From UBA2040 sp041674745 (GTDB lineage: Bacteria > Bacteroidota > Bacteroidia > Flavobacteriales_D > Crocinitomicaceae), in contig JBAYVD010000005.1 in the NCBI GenBank assembly GCA_041674745.1, positions 169,952-233,951 of the forward strand: a DNA stretch of 64,000 nucleotides, written 5' to 3'. Below the pieces are notes generated by a model that saw nothing but the letters and a program-made list of their open reading frames with translations, was not told the DNA's origin and searched no databases. Position 1 is the stretch's first letter. Each line of letters opens with the position of its first letter. The position numbers were made by a program, and so were the translations under genes. Positions 28,889 through 37,974 of this stretch are shown here, one piece after another.

Positions 28889-29500
28889 ATGAAAAATACT
28901 AAACAGGGACTGATGTTCTTATTTGTCGCGTTAACAGGAATAGCCTTTTCCCAAAAAATTACCATTCTAGAAGGTGATTTATCCTTTTTAAAAGGTGAAA
29001 AAATATTGAACGTTGAATACGATTATTCCAATTTTGGCGTCGGCAAATTCAAAACTGAAAAAGAATATGTCGATAAAAAAGTGGCGGAATACAACGCGAA
29101 AGAAGCGGGAAAAGGAGACAAATGGAAAGATAGCTGGGAAGGTGATCGAGCAGGAAGATTCGAACCTCAATTTGAATTATTGTTCAATAAAACAATAGAA
29201 AAACAAGGCATATACTTAGGCAACGAAAAAAAAGCCAAATATAAAATGATCGTACATACCACTTTCGTAGAACCCGGATTTAACATCTACGTTACGAAAA
29301 AATATGCCGCTGTGGATTTGTTGATTGATATTGTTGCCGTAGACAATCCCTCTAAAATCCTTTGCCAAATTGTGAGCAAAGGCAATCCAGGGAGAACGTA
29401 CGGATATGATGATTTCGATACCGGTTTGAGAATCAGTGAAGCCTATGAATTGGCGGGTAAAAAATTAGGCGCTTTTATTTTCAAAGCATTAGGAAAATAA
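28889..29500 (+). CDS. Exported hypothetical protein, 203 aa
   Basis: A signal peptide (MKNTKQGLMFLFVALTGIAFSQ) is followed by a protein with a charged helix (about 55-85, rich in Lys/Glu) and beta strands. It resembles hypothetical exported proteins of Bacteroidota; no enzyme motif and no T9SS sorting domain are seen. Monocistronic, with a promoter-like box and a strong bidirectional terminator after it. Confidence 0.78.
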   Translation: MKNTKQGLMFLFVALTGIAFSQKITILEGDLSFLKGEKILNVEYDYSNFGVGKFKTEKEYVDKKVAEYNAKEAGKGDKWKDSWEGDRAGRFEPQFELLFNKTIEKQGIYLGNEKKAKYKMIVHTTFVEPGFNIYVTKKYAAVDLLIDIVAVDNPSKILCQIVSKGNPGRTYGYDDFDTGLRISEAYELAGKKLGAFIFKALGK

Positions 29501-29516
29501 GGCAAGATCTATCAAT

Positions 29517-29547
29517 AAATAAGGGACGAAATAATCGTCCCTTATTT
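29517..29547. terminator. Strong bidirectional terminator hairpin between convergent genes
   Basis: Perfect 13-bp stem: AAATAAGGGACGA (29517-29529) pairs with TCGTCCCTTATTT (29535-29547) around the loop AATAA. It lies 17 bp past the stop of the gene at 28889 and about 50 bp past the tpx stop, with T/A-rich flanks on both sides, so it probably serves both. Confidence 0.85.
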
Positions 29548-29595
29548 GTATTCCTTGACCGTTTAAATCAATGCGCCTGATGAGCATTACCTGAT

Positions 29596-30093
29596 TTAAA
29601 GTGCCGCGATAGCCGCTTCATAATTTGGTTCATTCGCGATTTCTGGCACCAATTCCGTATGTTTCACAACGCCATTTTCATCCAATACTACAATGGCGCG
29701 TGCATGCAAATGAGCAAATGGCCCGTCTACGATTTCAACTCCAAAATCTTTACCGAAATCTCCTGTCGCAAAATCTGATACCGTGATTACATTTTCAATT
29801 CCTTCCGCTCCACAAAAGCGTTTTTGCGCGAAAGGTAAGTCTCTCGATACACACAACACTTTTGTATTTTCCAAAGCCGCCGCTCGCGCATTGAACGTTC
29901 GAACAGAGGTAGCACAAGTATTGGTATCAATACTCGGGAAAATATTTAAAATGATTTTCGAACCGGCCAAATCCGCATTGGTAATCGGGCTTAAGTCACT
30001 TTTTTTCAAATGAAATTCTTTTGCTACTGAACCTACTTCTGGAAGGTTGCCAATTGTATTACAGGGATTTCCTCCCAAGGTTATTTTTGACAT
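29596..30093 (-). CDS. tpx: Thiol peroxidase Tpx (atypical 2-Cys peroxiredoxin)
   Basis: 165-residue peroxiredoxin that reduces hydroperoxides, using thioredoxin to recycle. The peroxidatic Cys is at 60 in DTNTCATSVRTF and the resolving Cys at 94 in RFCGAEG, close to C61/C95 of E. coli Tpx. The ATG at 30093 (MSKITLGGNPCNTIG) is preferred over an ATG nine codons upstream, because the family starts with this strand. A possible reductant, thioredoxin, is encoded at 58344. Confidence 0.95.
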   Translation of the reverse strand: MSKITLGGNPCNTIGNLPEVGSVAKEFHLKKSDLSPITNADLAGSKIILNIFPSIDTNTCATSVRTFNARAAALENTKVLCVSRDLPFAQKRFCGAEGIENVITVSDFATGDFGKDFGVEIVDGPFAHLHARAIVVLDENGVVKHTELVPEIANEPNYEAAIAAL

Positions 30094-30162
30094 AAAGTTT
30101 GTTTTTAACGTATTAAACACTGTTGATTTAAACAGTTCCCACGAACCGTTTGTTTGGTGAAA

Positions 30163-31380
30163 TTACAAGTTTTCTTGAGGAACTGCTTTTTCACGCTTGC
30201 CAATAAAAGCAAAAACAGCCATACAAAGGATGCAAATTGCCATCATGATCCACCAGGTAGAAGAAAATCCAAATTGGTTGATCAAATGCAGTCCAGTATT
30301 GTGTCCGAAAATGTGCGCAAAACTAAATGCAATGGAATAAAGCGCCATGTATTGACCCATTTTTCCGCGTTTGGCTCTTTCCATAGCGAAGGCATTGGTA
30401 AACGGAAATGCCAGCATTTCTGCAACGGACATCAGTACAATACCCAGCCAAAGCCAAAAAATAAAAGTTCCCAAATTCAACACCAAAAAACTAATCAGCA
30501 ACAAAAACAAGGCAAAGTTGATGTATTTCATTTTGTTTCCTTTCCGCTTCTCTATCGCATGAATTATTGGCATTTCTAACAGAAAAACCAGCAATCCATT
30601 GAACCCTAAAAGTAACCCTATGTAGTCTTCACTTAACCCGTATTCTTCTCTATAATACAAAGGAACCGTGGAGAAAAACTGAAAAAATGCTACTGCGTAG
30701 AGCATTACTCCGAAACAAAAAAACAAGTAAAGCCAATCCCGATAAGCAGATGTAGGGGCTTCCACTTTCCCATCTTCTCGTTGCAAGGTCCGTTTGGGAT
30801 TCAAAACCCGCAACATAAGCAATACGGCTAGAAAACAGGTAATCCCGTCTACCCAAAACAAAGATTGATAGCCAATGTTGTATATTAAAAACCCACCCAA
30901 AACTGGGCCAACAGAAAATCCCAAATTAATGGCTAAGCGAATCAAAGTAAGTGATCGGGTTTGATTTTCAGGTTTGCTATAAGCCCGCAAGGCGACAAAC
31001 ATGGCTGGACGGAAAATATCAGCAAACAATAACACAAAAAATATGGCGACAGCAATGCCCCAAAAACTTTCCATGTATTGCAAAACAATGAATAATATTC
31101 CTGAACTGACGAGCGCAAAAGCCATCGTTGGATACGAGCCAAAACGGTCATTCAATTGTCCGCCCAACCAAGAACCACAAACAGAACCCAGTCCAAAAGC
31201 AGACATAATCCAACCTACTTGCCCCAAAGAAAACCCTTTGCTTTCTGTCAAATAAAGCGAGAGAAAAGGCACTACCATCGTACCAGCGCGATTGATTAAA
31301 GTAATCAACGCCAGCCACCAGACTTCTTTTGAAAGTCCTTTGAACGAATTGAGATAATTGGAATAAACTTTTTTGATCAA
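30163..31380 (-). CDS. Major facilitator superfamily transporter
   Basis: 405 residues with 12 predicted membrane helices. The motif A-like loop GGQLNDRFGSYPT lies between helices 2 and 3 (about residues 73-85), and a long charged loop sits between helices 6 and 7 (RVLNPKRTLQREDGKVE). Resembles the YceL/MdtH-like drug:H+ antiporter branch; substrate unknown. It lies 60 bp downstream of sucB on the same strand, separated by a short inverted-repeat cluster, so it may be read through from sucAB. Confidence 0.88.
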   Translation of the reverse strand: MIKKVYSNYLNSFKGLSKEVWWLALITLINRAGTMVVPFLSLYLTESKGFSLGQVGWIMSAFGLGSVCGSWLGGQLNDRFGSYPTMAFALVSSGILFIVLQYMESFWGIAVAIFFVLLFADIFRPAMFVALRAYSKPENQTRSLTLIRLAINLGFSVGPVLGGFLIYNIGYQSLFWVDGITCFLAVLLMLRVLNPKRTLQREDGKVEAPTSAYRDWLYLFFCFGVMLYAVAFFQFFSTVPLYYREEYGLSEDYIGLLLGFNGLLVFLLEMPIIHAIEKRKGNKMKYINFALFLLLISFLVLNLGTFIFWLWLGIVLMSVAEMLAFPFTNAFAMERAKRGKMGQYMALYSIAFSFAHIFGHNTGLHLINQFGFSSTWWIMMAICILCMAVFAFIGKREKAVPQENL

Positions 31381-31383
31381 AAT

Positions 31384-31436
31384 AATTACGAATTACGTTT
31401 TAAGAATTCGTAATTCAATCATTCGTAATTCTTAAG
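31384..31436. repeat. Cluster of CGTAATTC/GAATTACG repeats forming an inverted repeat
   Basis: TTCGTAATTC occurs twice (about 31406-31415 and 31422-31431), the complement CGAATTACG once (31389-31397), and TTAAGAATT (31400-31408) is inverted as AATTCTTAA (31427-31435). It fills the sucB-MFS gap. Similar short intergenic arrays are common in flavobacterial genomes. Confidence 0.6.
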
Positions 31437-31440
31437 TCTA

Positions 31441-32703
31441 TTAAAGTCCGAGTAAAACTGCGTATGGATCTTTTGCTCCGAACAACATTCTATCTGGGTT
31501 TTCCAACATTTCTTTGACTTTCACCAAGAAACTTACGGATTCTTTCCCATCAATGATTCGGTGATCATATGAAAGCGCCAAATACATGATTGGACGAATC
31601 TCTACTTTTCCATCAATAGCAACTGGACGCTCAACAATGTTGTGCATGCCTAAAATTGCTGATTGTGGGGGATTGATAATCGGTGTCGACAACATCGAAC
31701 CGAAAACACCTCCGTTGGTAATGGTAAAGGTTCCACCTGTCATTTCATCCGGTGTAATTTGCCCATCACGCGCACGAATAGCCAAACGTTTGATTTCTTT
31801 TTCGATTTCCGCCAATGTCATTTGCTCTGCGTTGCGAACAATAGGAACCATCAACCCTTTTGGTGATGATACTGCAATACCGATATCCGCATAATCATGG
31901 AAAATCATTTCGTTTCCATCGATTTGACCATTTACCGCTGGGAACAAATTCAAGGCCTCCGTAACCGCTTTGGTGAAAAAGGACATAAAGCCCAAGTTTA
32001 CCTCGTGGTGTTTCGCGAACAAATCCTTGTATTTTGCTCTTAGATCCATGATCGGTTTCATATCGATTTCGTTGAAAGTCGTCAACATGGCTGTTTCAGA
32101 TTTCACTGCCACCAAACGTTCTGCTACTTTTCTACGCAACATAGACATACGCTCACGCGATTGGTTGCGCGTTCCGCCCCAACCTTGCACAGAAGCTGTG
32201 TCAAAACCAGCAGAAAGAGCTGCTAAGACATCTTGTTTCGTGATACGGCCGTCTTTGCCCGTTGCAGGAACTTTATTGGCCGCAACGCCATTCTCAGCCA
32301 TGATTTTTGCCGCTGCAACAGAAGGGGTTCCCGCTGCATAGGATGTATTTTTTTCCGCTACTGGAGCTGGATTGGGTTTCACTTCTTCTTTTTTCGCTTC
32401 CACAGCTGGAGCAGGCGCAGCTTCCGCTTTCGCTTCTATCTTTGGCGCTCCTTCCGGTGCTTTTGCGGATGTATCGATTAAACAAACAACTTGTCCAACT
32501 GCTACTACATCACCTTCCGCTGCTTTTAATGTAATGATACCTGATTCTTCTGCAGGCAATTCCAACGTAGCTTTGTCTGAATCTACCTCAGCAATCGCTT
32601 GATCTTTTACTACATAATCGCCATCTGCAACCAACCATTGTGCGATTTCTACTTCTGAGATTGATTCGCCTGGTGAAGGCACTTTCATTTCTAACATTGA
32701 CAT
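31441..32703 (-). CDS. sucB: Dihydrolipoyllysine succinyltransferase, E2 of 2-oxoglutarate dehydrogenase
   Basis: 420 residues. The lipoyl domain (about 1-77) carries the modified lysine at 44 in [10 protein letters not shown]. An Ala/Pro/Lys-rich linker (about 78-120), a peripheral subunit-binding domain (about 128-165, [15 protein letters not shown]) and the catalytic acyltransferase domain, with the active-site block [11 protein letters not shown], follow. The order and the single lipoyl domain are those of SucB. 19 bp downstream of sucA; the E3 gene is not in the window. Confidence 0.97.
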   Translation of the reverse strand: MSMLEMKVPSPGESISEVEIAQWLVADGDYVVKDQAIAEVDSDKATLELPAEESGIITLKAAEGDVVAVGQVVCLIDTSAKAPEGAPKIEAKAEAAPAPAVEAKKEEVKPNPAPVAEKNTSYAAGTPSVAAAKIMAENGVAANKVPATGKDGRITKQDVLAALSAGFDTASVQGWGGTRNQSRERMSMLRRKVAERLVAVKSETAMLTTFNEIDMKPIMDLRAKYKDLFAKHHEVNLGFMSFFTKAVTEALNLFPAVNGQIDGNEMIFHDYADIGIAVSSPKGLMVPIVRNAEQMTLAEIEKEIKRLAIRARDGQITPDEMTGGTFTITNGGVFGSMLSTPIINPPQSAILGMHNIVERPVAIDGKVEIRPIMYLALSYDHRIIDGKESVSFLVKVKEMLENPDRMLFGAKDPYAVLLGL

Positions 32704-32722
32704 ATCTTGAATCTTTAATCGA

Positions 32723-35452
32723 TTATTTTACTTTCACTTTTGCATATTGAAAAATTTCAGCGAACAACGCTTTCAAACGTTTTTCGTGTAATTTTTTCGA
32801 CCCTTCAGCTGCCGCTGCCGTTGCCGGTCGGGTTATTCCTATCAACGGAATCTCACGCATGGCCATTGCCATGTATCGCCAAGCTCCCATGTTGTTGGGT
32901 TCTTCTTGTGCCCAAATAATATTTTTAGCATCCTTGTATTTAGCGAAAATAGCATCCAACTGTGTTTTAGGCAAAGGATACAATTGCTCCACACGAACAA
33001 ACGCCATGTTATCAACACTCATTTCGGCTGCTTTTTCTGACATTTCGTAATAGAACTTCCCAGAACACAATACTAAGGTATCAATGTTTATTGCATTTGC
33101 ATTTGGATCATCCAATACCTCTTGGAAACTTCCCGTTGCCATTTCGTCTAACGTAGAAACTGCTGAAGGATAACGCAGCAACATTTTTGGTGAAAATACC
33201 ACCAATGGTTTTCTAAAATCACGTTCGACTTGACGACGCAACAAATGGAAATGATTGGCAGGCGTTGATGTATTGACAACTTGGATATTGTAATCAGCAC
33301 ATTGTTGCAAGAAACGCTCCATGCGTCCAGAAGAGTGCTCAGCACCTTGCCCTTCGTAACCATGGGGTAGCAGTATCACCAAACCTGTTTGCGTACTCCA
33401 TTTATCTTCTCCAGACGTAATGAACTGATCAATCATAATTTGAGCACCGTTGAAGAAGTCTCCAAACTGTGCCTCCCAAATGGTCAAACCTTTAGGAACT
33501 GCTAAGGAATAACCGTATTCAAACCCAAGCACCGCATATTCCGACAACAAGGAATTGTAAATCGAGAAAGGAGCTTGTTTATCATTCAGTTTGTTCAACG
33601 TAACGATTTCTTCTTCCGTATCTTCTGTTTTCACCACTGCATGTCGGTGAGAGAAAGTACCTCGTTCCACATCTTGACCTGAAATACGAACCGGATGGCC
33701 TTCATTCAAAATCGTGGCGTAAGCCAGCATTTCTGCTGAACCCCAATCCAATTTGTCTTGGGTAATGGCATTGTATCGGTCCTCAAATATTTTCGATATT
33801 TTTCGGAAGTATTTTTTCCCTTCTGGAAGGGTCGCTAAAGTTTTACCAAGTTCCAATAAGGTTGATTTTTTTACGCCTGTTTTTGGCGAAACGATAAAAT
33901 CTTCTGGTGTACTTTTTCTATAATCTTTCCAAGTGGCACTCAAGAAATCCCAAATGAATGCCTTTTCCGTATTTCTTGAAATTTCGTATTCTTTTTCCAA
34001 ATGTTGGTTGAAAGAATCCTCTAATTCTTTGGCTTGGGCTTGATTCATTACACCTTGCTCTTCCAATTGTTTGAAATAAATTTCACGTGGATTCGGGTGT
34101 TTTGCAATCAAATTGTACAAATGTGGCTGGGTGAATTTTGGCTCATCCCCTTCGTTGTGACCATATTTACGGTAACACAACAAATCCACAAAAATATCTC
34201 GTTTGAATTTTTGACGATAGGCAATGGCCATGTGCATTGTTTGTACAACCGCTTCTACATCATCTCCATTGACATGGAATACGGGACAAAGCGTCGTTTT
34301 AGCGACATCTGTGCAATAGGTTGAAGACCGACCATCCAAATAGTTGGTCGTGAAACCAACTTGGTTGTTAACAACAATATGAACTGTACCACCTGCGCGA
34401 TAGCCATCCAATTGTGCCATTTGAACAATCTCATAAACAATGCCTTGACCAGCAACGGCTGCATCTCCGTGAATCATTACCGGACAAACTTTGCTTTCGT
34501 CTTTTAAAATGTGATCTATTTTTGCTCGGGCAATTCCTTGTACAACTGGATCTACTGCTTCCAAATGACTTGGATTTGGTGACAAGGTTAAACCAACTTT
34601 TTTACCATTTTTGGTGGTAATGTGTGAAGTAAATCCTTGGTGGTATTTTACATCTCCATCGAAATCGAGGTTGGTATCAAATTCTTTCCCTTCGAATTCT
34701 GAAAGTATGTCGTGTGCCGGTTTTTCAAAAATATTGGTCAAGGTATTCAATCGACCGCGGTGTGCCATTCCCATCACGAAATACTCCACACCCAAATCTG
34801 CACCTTGTTGAATCAAGGCATCCAACGCTGGAATCAACGCTTCACCTCCTTCGATTGAGAATCGTTTTTGCCCCACGAATTTTTTACCAAGAAAAGACTC
34901 AAAAGCCGTCGCTTGGTTCAATTTTTTATAAATCTCTATTTTCTGTTCGTTGGTATATTTTGGTCGATTGGCCAATTCAATTTGGTTACGAAACCAAAGC
35001 AAGCGCTCAGGATCGCGTATGTACATGTATTCAATACCGATTGATTCGCAATACGTTTCTTCTAGGTCAGCAATAATCGCACGTAACGTTGCCGCTTTGC
35101 CCAAGCCCATTTCGTCGCCTGATTGGAAAACGGTATCCAAATCACTTTCTGCCAATCCAAAATTTTCGAGCGCAAGTGTAGGCTCATAATGTCTTCTTTC
35201 ACGAACTGGATTAGTTTTCGTAAACAAATGACCCCGAACGCGGTACGCATTTATTAAATTGAGGACTTTAAATTCTTTGTGTAGGTTTTCAGGAATTTCA
35301 CCGCCTTCTTCGTAATTTGTTTGTGCGAAGTCAAAACCTTCGAAAAATTTTTGCCACCCAATATCAACACTTTCAGGGTTTTGACGGTACATTTTATACA
35401 GATTATCGATAGCATTGACATCTGCATTTCCTACGTAAGAAACTTTATCCAT
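32723..35452 (-). CDS. sucA: 2-oxoglutarate dehydrogenase E1 component
   Basis: 909-residue thiamine-diphosphate enzyme of the TCA cycle, which decarboxylates 2-oxoglutarate and passes succinyl to SucB. Signatures: the N-terminal helix that binds E2 ([21 protein letters not shown]), the HRGRLN loop, the ThDP/Mg site GDAAVAGQG, and the transketolase-like part [15 protein letters not shown]. The start is the ATG at 35452 ([16 protein letters not shown]); a TTG five codons upstream is not needed. A promoter with -33 TTG and -7 TAAATTTG lies just upstream. Confidence 0.97.
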   Translation of the reverse strand: MDKVSYVGNADVNAIDNLYKMYRQNPESVDIGWQKFFEGFDFAQTNYEEGGEIPENLHKEFKVLNLINAYRVRGHLFTKTNPVRERRHYEPTLALENFGLAESDLDTVFQSGDEMGLGKAATLRAIIADLEETYCESIGIEYMYIRDPERLLWFRNQIELANRPKYTNEQKIEIYKKLNQATAFESFLGKKFVGQKRFSIEGGEALIPALDALIQQGADLGVEYFVMGMAHRGRLNTLTNIFEKPAHDILSEFEGKEFDTNLDFDGDVKYHQGFTSHITTKNGKKVGLTLSPNPSHLEAVDPVVQGIARAKIDHILKDESKVCPVMIHGDAAVAGQGIVYEIVQMAQLDGYRAGGTVHIVVNNQVGFTTNYLDGRSSTYCTDVAKTTLCPVFHVNGDDVEAVVQTMHMAIAYRQKFKRDIFVDLLCYRKYGHNEGDEPKFTQPHLYNLIAKHPNPREIYFKQLEEQGVMNQAQAKELEDSFNQHLEKEYEISRNTEKAFIWDFLSATWKDYRKSTPEDFIVSPKTGVKKSTLLELGKTLATLPEGKKYFRKISKIFEDRYNAITQDKLDWGSAEMLAYATILNEGHPVRISGQDVERGTFSHRHAVVKTEDTEEEIVTLNKLNDKQAPFSIYNSLLSEYAVLGFEYGYSLAVPKGLTIWEAQFGDFFNGAQIMIDQFITSGEDKWSTQTGLVILLPHGYEGQGAEHSSGRMERFLQQCADYNIQVVNTSTPANHFHLLRRQVERDFRKPLVVFSPKMLLRYPSAVSTLDEMATGSFQEVLDDPNANAINIDTLVLCSGKFYYEMSEKAAEMSVDNMAFVRVEQLYPLPKTQLDAIFAKYKDAKNIIWAQEEPNNMGAWRYMAMAMREIPLIGITRPATAAAAEGSKKLHEKRLKALFAEIFQYAKVKVK

Positions 35453-35477
35453 GGTTCTAGAGCTCAATTTGCAAGTA

Positions 35478-35506
35478 CAAATTTAATGATTTCTTAGACT
35501 GTACAA
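35478..35506 (-). promoter_or_regulatory. Promoter of sucAB: -33 TTG and -7 TAAATTTG
   Basis: On the minus strand TTG (35506-35504), an 18-nt spacer and TAAATTTG (35485-35478), close to the Bacteroidota primary promoter, 25 bp before the sucA ATG. Confidence 0.55.
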
Positions 35507-35633
35507 CCTTTGACCCTGACAAATAAATCCAATTTTAAACAATTTTGTTAGGAATAAATCCGAGTAAAAACGGCACTAATCAATAATTTTACATATACAA
35601 ACAAATAAGTATTCATATCATCCGAAAGATTAA

Positions 35634-35665
35634 TTGAATATTTCGCCAATGTTTCCTTAAATTTG
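35634..35665 (+). promoter_or_regulatory. Promoter of the T9SS gene at 35692: -33 TTG and -7 TAAATTTG
   Basis: TTG (35634-35636), a 21-nt spacer and TAAATTTG (35658-35665), 26 bp before the ATG. Confidence 0.55.
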
Positions 35666-35691
35666 TCTGATAAAATCTTAAACATAATTAT

Positions 35692-36600
35692 ATGAAAAAA
35701 CTTTTACTTTCAATTACCGCGTTGCTTACTTTAAGTATGGTAAACGCACAAAACGACACTCTTTCTGCACATTGCGATGTATCTCAATTGAGTTCAGGTA
35801 TCTTGGACTTCGCTGCTCCAATTGACTCTGGATTTGTTGCAGGTACAAATTTCTACGGTGATCTTGCTAAAATGCGTCTTTTTGATGCATCTCATGAAGT
35901 TACAATGGGTGGAACAATTACAGGTATCGCTTTTTACGCTTTGACAAAAGTTGACAACGGTGGTTCTATGCAATTTGCAATTTGGTCTGACAACGCTGGA
36001 GCACCAACTATTGTTCCAGTTGGATTCAAAAGCGTTACTATAGCTTCGATTGATACGGCTACGGCTAGTACAATGACGCTTGGTGATGGAAACATCTACA
36101 ACAATATCGTTACGTTCACTACACCAATCCAAATTCCTGCAGGAAACAAATTTTGGGCTGGTTTCATTTTGCCTACAACAACAGGTGACCTTTTTGCGGT
36201 GCCTATTAGCGTAACGCAAGATGGTAGCAATACAACACACACAGGTGAATTTTGGAGTGATATGACTTTCCATACATTTGGTGATCCAAACAACTGGGGA
36301 TTGGATGGTACAATTGCTATCTACCCAATTGTTAACTTTTCATCAGGAGCTGGTTTAGAAGAAAATAATTTGGAGGTTTCAGTTTACCCGAACCCAACAA
36401 ATTCTACTTTGAACATCAAAACATCTAGCGCGGCTAATCACATTTCCATCATTTCAATGGACGGAAAAGTAGTTGCTGAATCGAACTTGAATGGACTTAC
36501 AGGTGCTATCAATGTTGCTGAATTGGTGAACGGTGTTTACTTCTACGAAGTTAGTTCTTCAAACGGTGCTGTAATTCGCAATACATTTGTGAAAAACTAA
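35692..36600 (+). CDS. Secreted T9SS type A sorting domain protein, 302 aa
   Basis: Signal peptide MKKLLLSITALLTLSMVNAQ. A beta-rich mature domain (about 25-220; TGIAFYALTKVDNGGSMQFAIWS) resembles secreted sandwich domains but has no catalytic motif I recognise. A T9SS sorting domain closes it (SVYPNPTNSTLNI, GVYFYEVSSSNG, final IRNTFVKN). Codon use looks more regular than in its neighbours, with repeated GGT, GCT and AAC, which suggests high expression (impression, not computed). Own promoter and strong terminator, divergent from sucA. Confidence 0.85.
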   Translation: MKKLLLSITALLTLSMVNAQNDTLSAHCDVSQLSSGILDFAAPIDSGFVAGTNFYGDLAKMRLFDASHEVTMGGTITGIAFYALTKVDNGGSMQFAIWSDNAGAPTIVPVGFKSVTIASIDTATASTMTLGDGNIYNNIVTFTTPIQIPAGNKFWAGFILPTTTGDLFAVPISVTQDGSNTTHTGEFWSDMTFHTFGDPNNWGLDGTIAIYPIVNFSSGAGLEENNLEVSVYPNPTNSTLNIKTSSAANHISIISMDGKVVAESNLNGLTGAINVAELVNGVYFYEVSSSNGAVIRNTFVKN

Positions 36601-36620
36601 TTGCCAAAAACTTTAAATGC

Positions 36621-36650
36621 AAAAGGGCGAGAAATTCTCGCCCTTTTTTT
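36621..36650 (+). terminator. Terminator after the T9SS gene at 35692
   Basis: Perfect 11-bp stem: AAAAGGGCGAG (36621-36631) with CTCGCCCTTTT (36637-36647), loop AAATT, T run to 36650. It also lies immediately downstream of the leftward gene ending at 36663 and can serve both. Confidence 0.92.
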
Positions 36651-36662
36651 ATGTTTAATATT

Positions 36663-37022
36663 TTAAGAATACTTTTCCCTTAACCAAATTTTATACGCCT
36701 CTCGGTACAGAATCTGCTCAGAAATCTGCTGGAGAAAATCGGGCTGCAGGGTGAGTTTTAAAAAAGTCGACTCCGCTAAATCCACAGCATACAAGAGTTG
36801 CAGCAAATGACGTTCTCCACGTTCCATCAATGTCGCCACCTCATTGGAAATTAAATCCAATATTTCCTCTTTTGAAAATGATTCGACCACAAAGTTCTCC
36901 GGAAAAACCAAGTCAGCTTTGGCAAAATCTTTGGCGATTTGCTGCTGGGTTTTAATCTGAAAATCCACACTTTCGAGTGAGCTGTCCAATTCTAACATAG
37001 GAAAACGACTGTTCTCATCCAT
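36663..37022 (-). CDS. Conserved hypothetical cytosolic protein, 119 aa
   Basis: No signal peptide or membrane helix; mostly acidic and helical (ESFSKEEILDLISNEVATLM, then ERHLLQLLYAVDLAES). I do not recognise the family. It starts 47 bp after the universal stress protein gene on the same strand and ends at a shared terminator, so it probably belongs to the stress-protein operon and to the same proposed Fnr control. Confidence 0.72.
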   Translation of the reverse strand: MDENSRFPMLELDSSLESVDFQIKTQQQIAKDFAKADLVFPENFVVESFSKEEILDLISNEVATLMERGERHLLQLLYAVDLAESTFLKLTLQPDFLQQISEQILYREAYKIWLREKYS

Positions 37023-37069
37023 AGTACAAAAATAATTTTGCTTAAAAGAACAAGCCTTGCGTTTTCGAT

Positions 37070-37867
37070 TTAATTCTCGTCAGCGTTGATGGTCAAAACT
37101 GGAATCATTACTTGGTTTTCAATCATTTCTTGAATAAAAACATTCGGAATTGGCAAGAAACCATCTTTGGCATAAGTTGCAGCAATCAAGCCAGCTTCCA
37201 CTTCTACGGCATAGTCAATCAACTCATTTGCATACGGTTTAACATTGGGCAAGTTCACTACTTCAAATGCAATTTCATTGTCAGTCAAAAAGTTGCGTGA
37301 AACCATTTCATTCACTCTCAAATCTTCAGCTAAAGATCCAACTGATTTATCTTGGCTAGCCAAATGGATAGTTGAATTCATCTCCTTCGCCATTGTAGCA
37401 GCATAGCGCAACACCCGAATACTTCCTTTTTGGAAGCTGAACGGCATCACGATTGTTTTAAAGGAATCCAAATTTTCATTTTCACGCACAATCAACACGG
37501 GTACATTGGAAGCCGCAATCACTTTTTGTGCATGACTTCCAAATAATTTTTGAAGCCCTTTCGCTCCATGTGTTCCCATGACTATCATCGTTGCATTCAG
37601 TAAATCACCTGCTTTGGCTAAATCTTCGAAAATATTTCCGACAATTACTTTCGTAGTAATTCTCTTTTTCTCAGCGGATGACATTTTGTTTACGCGGTCT
37701 TCAAAATTTCGGTGCGCCGCAATTTTGGTGTGGAGATTTTCAGCTACATGTAGCAAATAAACTTGACGGTCATTCTTTTCAGCCAATTGAAAAGCCAAAT
37801 GCAAAGCTTGTTCTGAAACTTCCGTAAAATCAAACGGTACAATGTATAAAGGTAATAAAGCGTTCAT
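37070..37867 (-). CDS. Universal stress protein, tandem UspA domains
   Basis: 265 residues from the ATG at 37867 (MNALLPLYIVPFDFTEVSEQ); an in-frame ATG 15 bp upstream is less typical. The first Usp domain (about 1-140) has the nucleotide-binding stretch MGTHGAKGLQKLFGSHAQKV; the second (about 145-265) is degenerate and lacks it. Such tandem Usp proteins are often induced by low oxygen or stationary phase. A TGAT-GAAA-ATCA site 88 bp upstream is a good FNR-box match. The 119-residue gene follows in the same direction. Confidence 0.93.
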   Translation of the reverse strand: MNALLPLYIVPFDFTEVSEQALHLAFQLAEKNDRQVYLLHVAENLHTKIAAHRNFEDRVNKMSSAEKKRITTKVIVGNIFEDLAKAGDLLNATMIVMGTHGAKGLQKLFGSHAQKVIAASNVPVLIVRENENLDSFKTIVMPFSFQKGSIRVLRYAATMAKEMNSTIHLASQDKSVGSLAEDLRVNEMVSRNFLTDNEIAFEVVNLPNVKPYANELIDYAVEVEAGLIAATYAKDGFLPIPNVFIQEMIENQVMIPVLTINADEN

Positions 37868-37949
37868 ATATATATCTTTCAAATTTTATTTAAATATACA
37901 ACGCAAACAGATAAGCATAAAGCAATTTTGGAAGAAAAATTCCAAAACC

Positions 37950-37961
37950 TGATGAAAATCA
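37950..37961. promoter_or_regulatory. FNR/CRP-like box TGAT-GAAA-ATCA upstream of the universal stress protein gene
   Basis: Symmetric core TGAT-N4-ATCA as in the E. coli FNR consensus, centred about 88 bp before the usp ATG, in the 107-bp gap between metG and usp. I found no clean -7 element downstream of it. Confidence 0.5.
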
Positions 37962-37974
37962 TTCTTTAACCTTA

